Positions 51,493 to 59,058 of a stretch of DNA of 64,000 nt are shown here, in pieces; positions within the stretch are counted from its first letter, which is position 1; every line of letters starts with the position of its first letter. Under the pieces are notes generated by a model, which was not told the origin of the DNA, did no database searches, and saw only the letters and a list, made by a program, of their open reading frames with translations. The stretch is from Halomontanus rarus (GTDB lineage: Archaea; Halobacteriota; Halobacteria; Halobacteriales; Natrialbaceae): assembly GCF_029338335.1 (NCBI RefSeq), contig NZ_CP119796.1; one strand, given 5' to 3'. The position numbers and the translations under genes were made by a program.

Positions 51493-52983
51493 TCACTTCA
51501 GCCCCCGATCCTCGAGCGCGTAGGCGACTCGCTCGAGGAGTTTGTGGGTGCGATACAGGACGCCGGCGACGTGGGGTGCGAGGCGGTTCCCGAGTTCCCG
51601 GCGGCGGTCGGGCTCGAGGGCGACGTACACCTGCACGAGGAGGAGAGGGACGGCGACGACGTTCAGGAGGGCCGTGTAGGTGCCGGGAACGGTGCCGCCG
51701 GCGGCGTCGACCGGGGGAACGAGGCCGAGCCCGCCGAAGAGGAACTGGACGACGAGGCCGGCGACGACGGCGGCCAGGAAGAACGCGACGAAGATCACCG
51801 CGGCCATCCGGGTGCCGTAGTACCGTCGGTAGGTCAGGACCAGCGGGAGGATCAGCAGGTCGGCGAAGATGAACGCGAGGACGGCGCCGAAGGAGACGCC
51901 GTTCTGCCAGAGGACGACTGCGAACGGGACGTTTCCCACGGAGCAAAGGAACGTGAGCACGCCGACGACGGCGCCGAGCACGACGTTCGAGACGTGCCGG
52001 GTCACGCTCCCCTCGGCGCCGACCCCGAAGATGGCGGCCCACCACGCCTCGGGGACGAGCGCGGCGAGGAGGCCGGCGAGCAGGAAGCCGAAGACGATGT
52101 CGCGCCAGAGCATGTCCCACTCGCGGATCGAGTTCGCGGTCGCCGACCGCCAGCGGTCGGCCGCGAGGAGTTCCGGACCGGCCGTTACAGCCTCCCGGTC
52201 GTCTTCGGGATCGTACGCGCCGCGACAGCCGCCACAGCAGAAGTACCGGTGGACGCCGTCGACCGTCTCGAGGATCGTCTCGTCGTCGGTCGGGTCGGCG
52301 CGCATTCCGCAGGTTGCACACTCCGTCTCCTCGAGCGCGCGGGCGTGCTCTCGGGCGGCGTCGACCCACCGCTGGGGGACGAACCGACGGTAGACGACCG
52401 CCAGAACGGCGACCGCGACGAGGCCGCCGAGGAGTTCGGCGGCGACGAACTGCCAGCCCAACAAGAGTAAGACCACGAGCCCGAGTTCGAGCACGAGGTC
52501 GGTGCTCGCGAACTGGAACGCGCCGAGGCTCGCCGCGGGCGAGGCGCCTTTCGTGAACAGCGAGCGGGTCGTCGCCACCGCCGAGAACGAACAGCTCGAG
52601 GAGGAGGCGCCGAAGACGGTCCCGTAGGCGACCTCGCGCCAGCCGTCGTCGCCGAGGTAGTCCGTCAGCTGGTCCTCGGAGACGAACTCCTGGATCGCGC
52701 CCGTGACGGTGAAGCCGAAGACGAGCGCCCACCAGCTCTCCCAGGCCATCTCGAGGGCGACGAGCAGGCCGCGAACGATTCCGAGCAAGAGCGCACCCAG
52801 GAGCCCGACGAGTCGCGCCGCGAGCTCGAGCGGGTCGGTCGTGTTCGCGAACTCGAGAACGGCTGCGAGTGCGGGCGTGAGTGCGAGCGTGGGCAGCCGT
52901 AGGTGGAGCTCGGGGATCGTGAGCAGCTGTCCGAGCGAAAGCGCCAGTAACACGTCACTGAGCAGGTGTATCGACGAGAGCAT
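51493..52983 (-). CDS. ArsP_1/DUF318-type permease with embedded Cys-rich metal-binding (YHS-like) domain
   Basis: A 496-residue membrane protein made of two permease halves. Half one has YGTVFGASSSSCSFSAVATT and FQFASTDLVLELGLVVLLLL; half two has LGAVVGVLTFLCSVGNVPFA and FIFADLLILPLVLTYRRYYG. Between them is a soluble domain with ECATCGM (about 272) and YFCCGGCRGAYD (about 297), a Cys-x2-Cys and Cys-Cys-x2-Cys arrangement fitting a YHS/TRASH-like metal-binding unit. Such permeases export organoarsenicals or metal complexes. The start at 52983 (MLSSIHLL) is used. The frame to 53139 adds an Arg-rich leader that is probably untranslated. A 24-bp palindrome lies upstream at 53138-53161. Confidence 0.86.
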   Translation of the reverse strand: MLSSIHLLSDVLLALSLGQLLTIPELHLRLPTLALTPALAAVLEFANTTDPLELAARLVGLLGALLLGIVRGLLVALEMAWESWWALVFGFTVTGAIQEFVSEDQLTDYLGDDGWREVAYGTVFGASSSSCSFSAVATTRSLFTKGASPAASLGAFQFASTDLVLELGLVVLLLLGWQFVAAELLGGLVAVAVLAVVYRRFVPQRWVDAAREHARALEETECATCGMRADPTDDETILETVDGVHRYFCCGGCRGAYDPEDDREAVTAGPELLAADRWRSATANSIREWDMLWRDIVFGFLLAGLLAALVPEAWWAAIFGVGAEGSVTRHVSNVVLGAVVGVLTFLCSVGNVPFAVVLWQNGVSFGAVLAFIFADLLILPLVLTYRRYYGTRMAAVIFVAFFLAAVVAGLVVQFLFGGLGLVPPVDAAGGTVPGTYTALLNVVAVPLLLVQVYVALEPDRRRELGNRLAPHVAGVLYRTHKLLERVAYALEDRGLK

Positions 52984-53137
52984 TGATTGGGAGGACTCGA
53001 GTGGCGTCGGCGAGGAGTCGGGTAGCTGACGGTACAGCCCCCGACGACGCCGGGCGACTGTCGATCGCTTCGGAAACTGGTGGCTGTGCTGTCGAGACCG
53101 GGAGATCATCCGCGCCGGATGGCGCGTCGTCCGGGCC

Positions 53138-53161
53138 AACCAACGGTTATAGCCAATGGTT
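53138..53161 (-). promoter_or_regulatory. 24-bp imperfect palindrome centred on TATA, probable operator/promoter
   Basis: The minus strand reads AACCATTGG-C-TATAA-CCGTTGGTT, a dyad with arms AACCA..GG and CC..TGGTT flanking TATA (53148-53151). The left half matches the palindrome next to the TATA box of the serine protease-like gene (30854-30864). It lies about 155-178 nt upstream of the permease ATG, so the mRNA would have a leader of about 130-150 nt. Confidence 0.5.
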
Positions 53162-53245
53162 CTACAGGGATAAACATGGACGAATCCTAGAGAATCTATA
53201 CCGAGTTCGGTCGCGTCGGTGCCGCGGGCCCGAGCGTGCCATCGG

Positions 53246-53683
53246 TCATCGAGTCAGCACGCCGATCTGCCGATGGCGGTTGTAGAGGTAGGCCAGCGAC
53301 GCCGTGATCGACGAGACGAGGAACGCGAACACGGCGAACGCGACCGCCACGCCGAGTCCGCCGGTAAGGCCGCCGAGGAGGCCAAGGGCCAGCGGTGCTG
53401 CGACCGGCGGCCCGACGTAGACGTGCTCCTCGGGCATCCAACCGGTACAGTCCTCGCGCACGAATTCGACGTCGCGCCAGATCGCGGGGAGCGAGACGAG
53501 ACCGAAGCCGGTCATGACGATCACCAGCGCGACGCTCCCGGCGCTCGAGCCGATCACCGAACCGCCGGTGAGCCGACCGATCGACAGGATGCCGAGGAGG
53601 CTGACCGTCGGGTAGCCGAGCAGGACGTACCAGTGCCAGGGATAGGTTCCGGTTCCGCCGTCCGGAGAGTCACCAGATACCAT
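53246..53683 (-). CDS. haloarchaeal membrane protein, 145 aa
   Basis: Four membrane segments (WYVLLGYPTVSLLGILSI, SVALVIVMTGFGLVSLPAI, AAPLALGLLGGLTGGLGVAV and FAVFAFLVSSITASLAYLY). A loop after the second helix has WRDVEFVREDCTGWMPEEHVYVG, with one Cys and several acidic residues, a pattern I have seen in haloarchaeal membrane proteins of unknown role. The ATG at 53683 has a TCTTAT box about 30-35 nt upstream. It lies 262 bp upstream of the ArsP-like gene on the same strand and may be linked to it. Confidence 0.78.
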   Translation of the reverse strand: MVSGDSPDGGTGTYPWHWYVLLGYPTVSLLGILSIGRLTGGSVIGSSAGSVALVIVMTGFGLVSLPAIWRDVEFVREDCTGWMPEEHVYVGPPVAAPLALGLLGGLTGGLGVAVAFAVFAFLVSSITASLAYLYNRHRQIGVLTR

Positions 53684-53889
53684 GATCTACCCGGCGTATG
53701 GAGTCCCCACGGATAAGATGTCGATATACATAATATTTTCACACAACTCAGCGGAATCCCGTGTTCAGCGGACCTGATGGTCCAGTCTATTTATTCAATA
53801 GTTTCTCAGTATCGTGTCATCTTATCCCACTGGCGTTCATAGCCGGGTCACCCGGTCGACTCCACTCGACCTCGGCCGGGAGATACTCA

Positions 53890-54537
53890 ATGATCGGTGA
53901 ACACGCATTCTGTCCGACCAGCGGTGCGTCTCTCTCGCAAGAGATCCACTACGACGAACACGGCCGTTCCGAACGGGCGCCTCGAAGCGACGAACTGACG
54001 CCGACGGACGCCCTCGAGACACCGCTGACGACCGGTGAGCGGCGCTCGTCGAAACGCGCGCTCTCGACGTACTTCCAGCGGTGTCACCGGCGACACGCCG
54101 AGTCACCGCGGGACGAACTCGTCGACGGCGACGAACGAGCGGTCGACGAGACCGCGACCGAAGACGAAATCGACAGCGAGGACGAGGACCGACCCGACCT
54201 GTACCGACACGCTACGTTAGCGCTCACGCGGCTCAAGCGAGCCGCCACCGGCCGACAGGAACGGGACGTGATCGTCTGGTACGCCCTTCGAGAACGGCTC
54301 GCTCGGGACGGATTCGACGTCGCGTGGATGACTGCCCACGTCGAACCTCGATGCCCCGACTGCGGTAGCCAACTCGTGTACGTCTCGGGGCCGAATCGGC
54401 CGATCGGGCGCTGTCCCACCTCGTGCACGGGCGACCGCCACGACCGTCTCCGAGCGATCCGCACCACGGTCACCGCGCTCTTCGAACGAACGTACTCGGA
54501 CGCGACGCTCGAGGCTGATGCACTCACGCTCCTGTGA
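53890..54537 (+). CDS. haloarchaeal zinc-ribbon protein, 215 aa
   Basis: The start MIGEHAFCPTSGASLSQEIHYDE is followed by a basic, then very acidic middle region (about 75-110) and a helical segment (LALTRLKRAATGRQERDVIVWYALRERLARDG). The C-terminal domain has a zinc ribbon CPDCGS..RCPTSC (Cys-x2-Cys and Cys-x3-Cys, 17 residues apart). It is therefore probably a metal-binding nucleic-acid or protein-binding factor. The ATG at 53890 was chosen over 53761 because translation through the AT-rich upstream region is implausible. An AT-rich tract (53788-53800) is about 90 nt upstream. Function unknown. Confidence 0.75.
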   Translation: MIGEHAFCPTSGASLSQEIHYDEHGRSERAPRSDELTPTDALETPLTTGERRSSKRALSTYFQRCHRRHAESPRDELVDGDERAVDETATEDEIDSEDEDRPDLYRHATLALTRLKRAATGRQERDVIVWYALRERLARDGFDVAWMTAHVEPRCPDCGSQLVYVSGPNRPIGRCPTSCTGDRHDRLRAIRTTVTALFERTYSDATLEADALTLL

Positions 54538-54755
54538 CCGCCCTATCGGGTTCGTACGCCGCTCGTACGCGTGTCGAATCCGAATCGCGGATCACACTCG
54601 TCGGCGACCGTCCGCGTCCGACGACTCGTCTCAGCGCTGGGTTCCACTGCGGGATCGGCAGTCGTACCGACAGCCGTCTCCGCACCGCCCGTCGCCAGTT
54701 CCCCTGCTCTTCACCTTCACCTCCCCTTCACACCCCCTCCATGAGTCGCTCGAAT

Positions 54756-55781
54756 ATGCGCCTTCTGACGGTCCTCGCCGCCTCCCAGCACAGTGCCGAC
54801 AGAGTGACGACCGTTCTCGACCGCCACGACCTCGAGTACAGCGTCAGCGACGAAACGGACGGCGACTCCCAGACCGTCATCGTCCCCGTTCCTGCTCACG
54901 CGGTCGAACCGCTCGAGGACGACCTCCAGTCGGTTTCGGGCGACATCGCCGTCGTGGTCGACGAACCGATGGCCGTCGTCGCGAGCGACGAGACCGACGA
55001 TCAGTCGGCCATACGTCACGGCCGCGAGCGCAAGTGGCTCTCCCTCGAACGGGTTTCCCGAAACGAACTGCGGTCGAAAGCCGAGTCCCAGCTGCCGCCG
55101 CTGGTCATCTTCGCGGCGATGACCGCCATCAGCGCCGTCGTCGCGACCGCCGGCGTCCTACTCGACTCGCTGGCAGTCCTCGTCGGCGCGATGGTGATCG
55201 CCCCGCTTCTGGGACCGGCGATGGCCTCGAGCGTCGCGACCGTCCTCGACGACCGGCGATTGTTCTCTCGCGGCGTGCGACTCCAGCTCGTCGGAACGAT
55301 CGTCGCACTCACGAGCGCGCTCGGATTCGCTACCTTCGCGCGAACCTCGAGCGTCGTCGCCGCCGCGGTCGATCTCGAGGCGAGTCTCGGACTGGGCAGT
55401 CACGGGCTCCCGCCGTCGTTGCTGGTGACCGTCGCTATCTGCGCCGGGGTCGCCGGCGGATTGGCGATGGCGACCAGCGGGATGACCGATCTCATCGGCG
55501 TGATGATCGCCGCCGCGATCATGCCTCCGATCGGCGTCGTCGGCGTCGGGACGGCCTGGAACGAGCCGGCGGCGGCCGCAGGTTCGCTCGTCGTCGTCGC
55601 GGTCAACGTTCTCGCGATCAACCTCGGCGCGATGGCGACGCTCTGGACGCTCGGATTCCACCCGCGAGACCACTCGCGAATTCGAACGACTCGGGCAGCG
55701 ATCCTCCGACGCGTCCTCCTGTTGTTAGTCTCGCTCGCGGTCGCGATTCGCGGGCTCGAGTACGCCGCCGGCGCCTTTTGA
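54756..55781 (+). CDS. TIGR00341 family (DUF389) membrane protein
   Basis: A 341-residue protein. Residues 1-100 are a soluble ferredoxin-like alpha/beta domain (MRLLTVLAASQHSADRVTTVL). About six membrane helices follow, with the family core VLVGAMVIAPLLGPAM, MATSGMTDLIGVMIAAAIMPPIGVVGVG and VVAVNVLAINLGAMATLW. The family is conserved, and its substrate is unknown. The start at 54756 is the usual MRL start; MSRSNMRL at 54741 is possible. The next gene starts 43 nt downstream on the same strand, so this, the acidic membrane protein and the Tat lipoprotein look like one operon. Confidence 0.86.
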   Translation: MRLLTVLAASQHSADRVTTVLDRHDLEYSVSDETDGDSQTVIVPVPAHAVEPLEDDLQSVSGDIAVVVDEPMAVVASDETDDQSAIRHGRERKWLSLERVSRNELRSKAESQLPPLVIFAAMTAISAVVATAGVLLDSLAVLVGAMVIAPLLGPAMASSVATVLDDRRLFSRGVRLQLVGTIVALTSALGFATFARTSSVVAAAVDLEASLGLGSHGLPPSLLVTVAICAGVAGGLAMATSGMTDLIGVMIAAAIMPPIGVVGVGTAWNEPAAAAGSLVVVAVNVLAINLGAMATLWTLGFHPRDHSRIRTTRAAILRRVLLLLVSLAVAIRGLEYAAGAF

Positions 55782-55824
55782 ACGTGTTTGCTACGATCGA
55801 TCGTCTCACCGTCTCCGCTCCCTC

Positions 55825-57264
55825 ATGACCGACACTCCAGACTCCACCTTCGACTCCGATTCCAACTCCGACCCCGAAACTGAACCGACTCCAGAGCCGG
55901 ACGACTCGCCTGCCCCGGCGAAGCGGGCCGAGACACCGACCACGCGCGAATCACGCGACGGAGAACCGGCGTCCGACCGCCGAACTGACGCGGACGCAGA
56001 CGCAGGCACTCACGCGAAATCTGACGACGGCCGCTCGAGTAGCGGCGAGGCTACCGACGACTCGTCTCCGGATTCGGGCGGCGTCGCCTCGGTCGGCCTC
56101 TCGCTCGCGTCGGCCGCGATGCGAGTGACGGTCGGCGTCCTCGCGGTGCTCGTCCGGGTTCTCCGGGCCGGCGTCGGAACCGCCTATCGCCGCCTCACAG
56201 ACACCGATTCACGCGATCGAGCACGACGCTGGCTGCTCCTCGAGGGCGACCGCTGGACGATCGTCGTCGGCTTCGTCGTCGGTATCTTCGGGATCGCGCT
56301 CGTCCTCGGGATCAGCGACGTGATCGGCGTCCGCGAGAGTCGCTTCGTCACGACGATGTTCTCGACGATGATCGCCGGGCTGTTCTCGTTCATCCCGATC
56401 GTCGTCTCGGTCAACCAGCTCATCGTCTCGCGGCTGTTCGGGACGCCCGATCGGTTGACCGAACGCATCGACAGCGTCCACGAGTTTCGCGCTCGCGTGG
56501 AATCCCAGACGACCGGCGACGGCGTCAGTCCGACCGAACCCGCCCCGTTTCTCGCTCGGCTCGCCGGGACGCTCGGCGAGCGGGCGGATTCGCTGGTGAC
56601 GGTCTGCGGGTCGAGCGATGGTTCCGAGTCCGATCCGGCTCGCGGGAGCGAAGGCGGAGGCAAAGGCGAAAACGAAGGCGAAGGCGAAGACCGCTCGCCG
56701 GCGCTCGAGGCCGTCTGCGCGTTCGCCGAGCGGACGAGCGACCACGCCGAGACCCTCGGCTCCCAGCTCACCGGGACGACGACGTCGGTGTTCGCCGTCG
56801 TGATGCCGACGATGGATCACGACTACGCCGCGAGCGCGAACGAAGCGCGACGGCTCCGAAGTCGGTTCGACGAGGACCTCTCCGACCGGGTGACGCGGTC
56901 GCTCTCGGAACTCCGGGAGTTGTACGTCACCGCCGATGCGACCCGCCAGTACTTCACGACGATGTACCTCCAGCAGGAGCTCGCGCGGCTCTCGCGGTTG
57001 ATCACCTACAGCGGCACCGCCGCACTGTTGCTGTCGACGCTCGTGATCATGATCTACGCGAGCGGCTACCCGCCGGTCGCCCACGAGGGGCCGCTGCTCG
57101 TGCTCGTGAGTCTGGCGCTCGCGGTGGCGTTCAGCCCGCTGGCCGTCCTCTTCGCGTACGTCGTGCGGATCGCCACGATCCTCAAACGGACTTCCGCACC
57201 CGGGGCGTTCACGCCGCCGGGCGAGCGCCACGGCGAGGGCGAGAGTGAGGATGAAAACCGATGA
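55825..57264 (+). CDS. membrane protein with long acidic N-terminus, coupled to a propeller lipoprotein
   Basis: A 479-residue protein. Residues 1-85 are disordered and Asp/Ser/Thr/Pro-rich. Membrane segments occur at about 150-172 (WTIVVGFVVGIFGIALVLGI), 183-200 (FSTMIAGLFSFIPIVVSVN), then 395-415 and 425-450 near the C-terminus. The central soluble part (about 215-390) is helical, with a low-complexity GGGKGENEGEGE stretch from a GGCGAA-type hexamer repeat (56655-56690). The family is not recognised; orthologues seem haloarchaeal. Its TGA overlaps the ATG of the Tat propeller lipoprotein (57261-57264), so the proteins are probably made together and may interact at the outer membrane face. 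Confidence 0.8.
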   Translation: MTDTPDSTFDSDSNSDPETEPTPEPDDSPAPAKRAETPTTRESRDGEPASDRRTDADADAGTHAKSDDGRSSSGEATDDSSPDSGGVASVGLSLASAAMRVTVGVLAVLVRVLRAGVGTAYRRLTDTDSRDRARRWLLLEGDRWTIVVGFVVGIFGIALVLGISDVIGVRESRFVTTMFSTMIAGLFSFIPIVVSVNQLIVSRLFGTPDRLTERIDSVHEFRARVESQTTGDGVSPTEPAPFLARLAGTLGERADSLVTVCGSSDGSESDPARGSEGGGKGENEGEGEDRSPALEAVCAFAERTSDHAETLGSQLTGTTTSVFAVVMPTMDHDYAASANEARRLRSRFDEDLSDRVTRSLSELRELYVTADATRQYFTTMYLQQELARLSRLITYSGTAALLLSTLVIMIYASGYPPVAHEGPLLVLVSLALAVAFSPLAVLFAYVVRIATILKRTSAPGAFTPPGERHGEGESEDENR

Positions 57265-58232
57265 TCGACTCGCCCGTCTCGAGACGACGGTTCCTCGCAA
57301 CTCTCGGTCTCGCGTCGGTCCCGTTCGCGGGCTGTAGCGGTACCGGGAGCGAGAGCGAGTGGGTACTCGTCGACACGCCGACCGACGCGACGCTGACCGA
57401 CGTCGTCACGGCCAGCACCGGCACCTTCGCGGTCGGAGAGGGAGGCGTCGTTCTCCGGCGCGGACGAGAGATGTGGTCGATCGCACTCGCGGACGGCCCG
57501 ACCGGTGCCCAGAACGGGCTGGAATCGGCGGACGTAACGAGCAACGGTCGCGTCGTCTGGTTCGCCGGCGACAGCGGCGCGCTGGGCGCCTACGACACCG
57601 TCGACGAAACCGTCCTCGACGTCTCCGCTCCCGAGGGATGGACGAGTTCCTGGGAGGCGCTCGCGGTCACCGGACTCGCCGGCGGCGAACGGCTCTTCCT
57701 GATCAACAGCTCCGGCGCGTTCCTCCGCGGTCGTCGGGACGGATCCGATGTCGAGTGGCGCGAACCGACGGAACCCGGAACCGGGACGAGCGTCGCCGCG
57801 ATGGCCGTGACGCCCCTCGAGTACGGCTACGTCTGCGACACGAGCGGCGACGTCTACGAGTCCGCCGACGCCGGCGAGACGTGGACTCGGATCGGCATCG
57901 AGGGCGCGAGCGTGAACTTCCACGACGTGAGCGCGGTCGACTCGGGCCACGTAGACGTCGCGGGCGGTGACGGCGTCGTCTACCGCTACGACGGCGGCGA
58001 GTGGTCACGAACCGTGATCGGCGAGGACCCGATCCGGGCCATCGCGCGCGACCGGTACGACGCGCTCGTGGTCGACTCGCTCGGGCGCATCTCCGAACGC
58101 ACCTTCGACGGCTGGGTCGAACTCGACCGCGTCGACACCGGGAACGAACCGCTCGGAATCGCGCTCGGAACGCCTCGAACCCCGCAGGTCGTCGTCGGGG
58201 AGTCGGGAACGGTTCTCGAGCGGCGGTACTGA
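57261..58232 (+). CDS. Tat-exported propeller lipoprotein, paralogue B
   Basis: A 323-residue protein with an N-terminal Tat signal (SRRRFLATLG) and a lipobox FAGC at about residue 24, the typical haloarchaeal lipoprotein type. The mature part is a BNR/YVTN-like beta-propeller: TPTDATLTDVVTASTGTFAVGEG, ADVTSNGRVVWFAGDSGALG, WEALAVTG, DVYESADAGETWTRIG, ASVNFHDVSAVDSGHVDVAG and RAIARDRYDALVV. The blade order and several blades match the cytosolic protein at 44591-45874. It starts with ATG inside the stop of the preceding membrane protein gene. The lipid anchor would put it on the outer face of the membrane next to its coupled partner. Its ligand is unknown. Confidence 0.88.
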   Translation: MIDSPVSRRRFLATLGLASVPFAGCSGTGSESEWVLVDTPTDATLTDVVTASTGTFAVGEGGVVLRRGREMWSIALADGPTGAQNGLESADVTSNGRVVWFAGDSGALGAYDTVDETVLDVSAPEGWTSSWEALAVTGLAGGERLFLINSSGAFLRGRRDGSDVEWREPTEPGTGTSVAAMAVTPLEYGYVCDTSGDVYESADAGETWTRIGIEGASVNFHDVSAVDSGHVDVAGGDGVVYRYDGGEWSRTVIGEDPIRAIARDRYDALVVDSLGRISERTFDGWVELDRVDTGNEPLGIALGTPRTPQVVVGESGTVLERRY

Positions 58233-58432
58233 ACGCGAGATTGCATCCTCGAGCGAGGCGGTCCCGTTGGGACCCTGTCGGGTGTCAGCGCTTCTGTCTC
58301 TCCGAGGGATCGTGAAGAACGATTATGTTTTCGTCGAGCCTACTAGATAGCGATTTCGAGCGAGACGATAGCAAGCCACACGAGTGGCGTTTTCGTGCGA
58401 CCGATCCGCTCGCAAATCGAGGTGAACAGCGA

Positions 58433-58948
58433 ATGACCACGACACAGAAGCGGATGCGACACGACCAGGCGGTCGACCTCCACCAGTTCGAGGGAGCCGA
58501 CGTCTGGCAAGAAAGCGACGACCACGCCCGGATTCGCGGGTACTTCCCGCTGACGCCGGGCACGCCGAATTCGAGTAACGTCACCGCCGAGGACCTGATG
58601 GTCGTCAGCATCGAGATCGAACCCGAGAACCACCTCCCGATCCACCGCGACAGCAACGAGGAACTCCTCGTCGTCACCGACGGAGCCGTCGAGGCGACCG
58701 TCGGCGAGGAGACGATTCCGCTCTCGAGCGGCCAGTGTGCGATCGTTCCGGAGATGGAACCTCACGGCATACGGAATACGGGCGAGGAGACCGCCCGGAT
58801 CGTCGGCGTCTTCCCGAACACCCAACTGACCGCAACGTTCGAGGAGACGCTGCAACCGTTCGGGACGGACGTAGTGACTCTCGGCGGCGATAGCGGTGTC
58901 GGCGACGAAGCTGCCGAAGTCGACGAGAACGGTGACGGCGACGACTGA
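58433..58948 (+). CDS. cupin domain-containing protein
   Basis: A 171-residue protein with one cupin fold. The conserved strands contain LPIHRDSNEELLVVTDGAVEA (His and Glu of the metal site), LSSGQCAIVP and EPHGIRNTGEETARIVGVFP. The C-terminal 30 residues are acidic and disordered. Small cupins are metal-dependent enzymes, isomerases or sensors. The N-terminal MTTTQKRMRHDQAVDLHQFEG fits a start at 58433 rather than the frame from 58325, which is basic. The gene stands alone between the propeller operon and gatB. Confidence 0.85.
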   Translation: MTTTQKRMRHDQAVDLHQFEGADVWQESDDHARIRGYFPLTPGTPNSSNVTAEDLMVVSIEIEPENHLPIHRDSNEELLVVTDGAVEATVGEETIPLSSGQCAIVPEMEPHGIRNTGEETARIVGVFPNTQLTATFEETLQPFGTDVVTLGGDSGVGDEAAEVDENGDGDD

Positions 58949-59058
58949 TCACCTGACGGTGTCTAACCGTCTCCGATCGAACGGCGATCTGTCCCGTCGC
59001 GACGACCGCGGCACGGACTCCGTTATCCTTTACCTCCCGCGGGCCGAATCGAGGCCCA

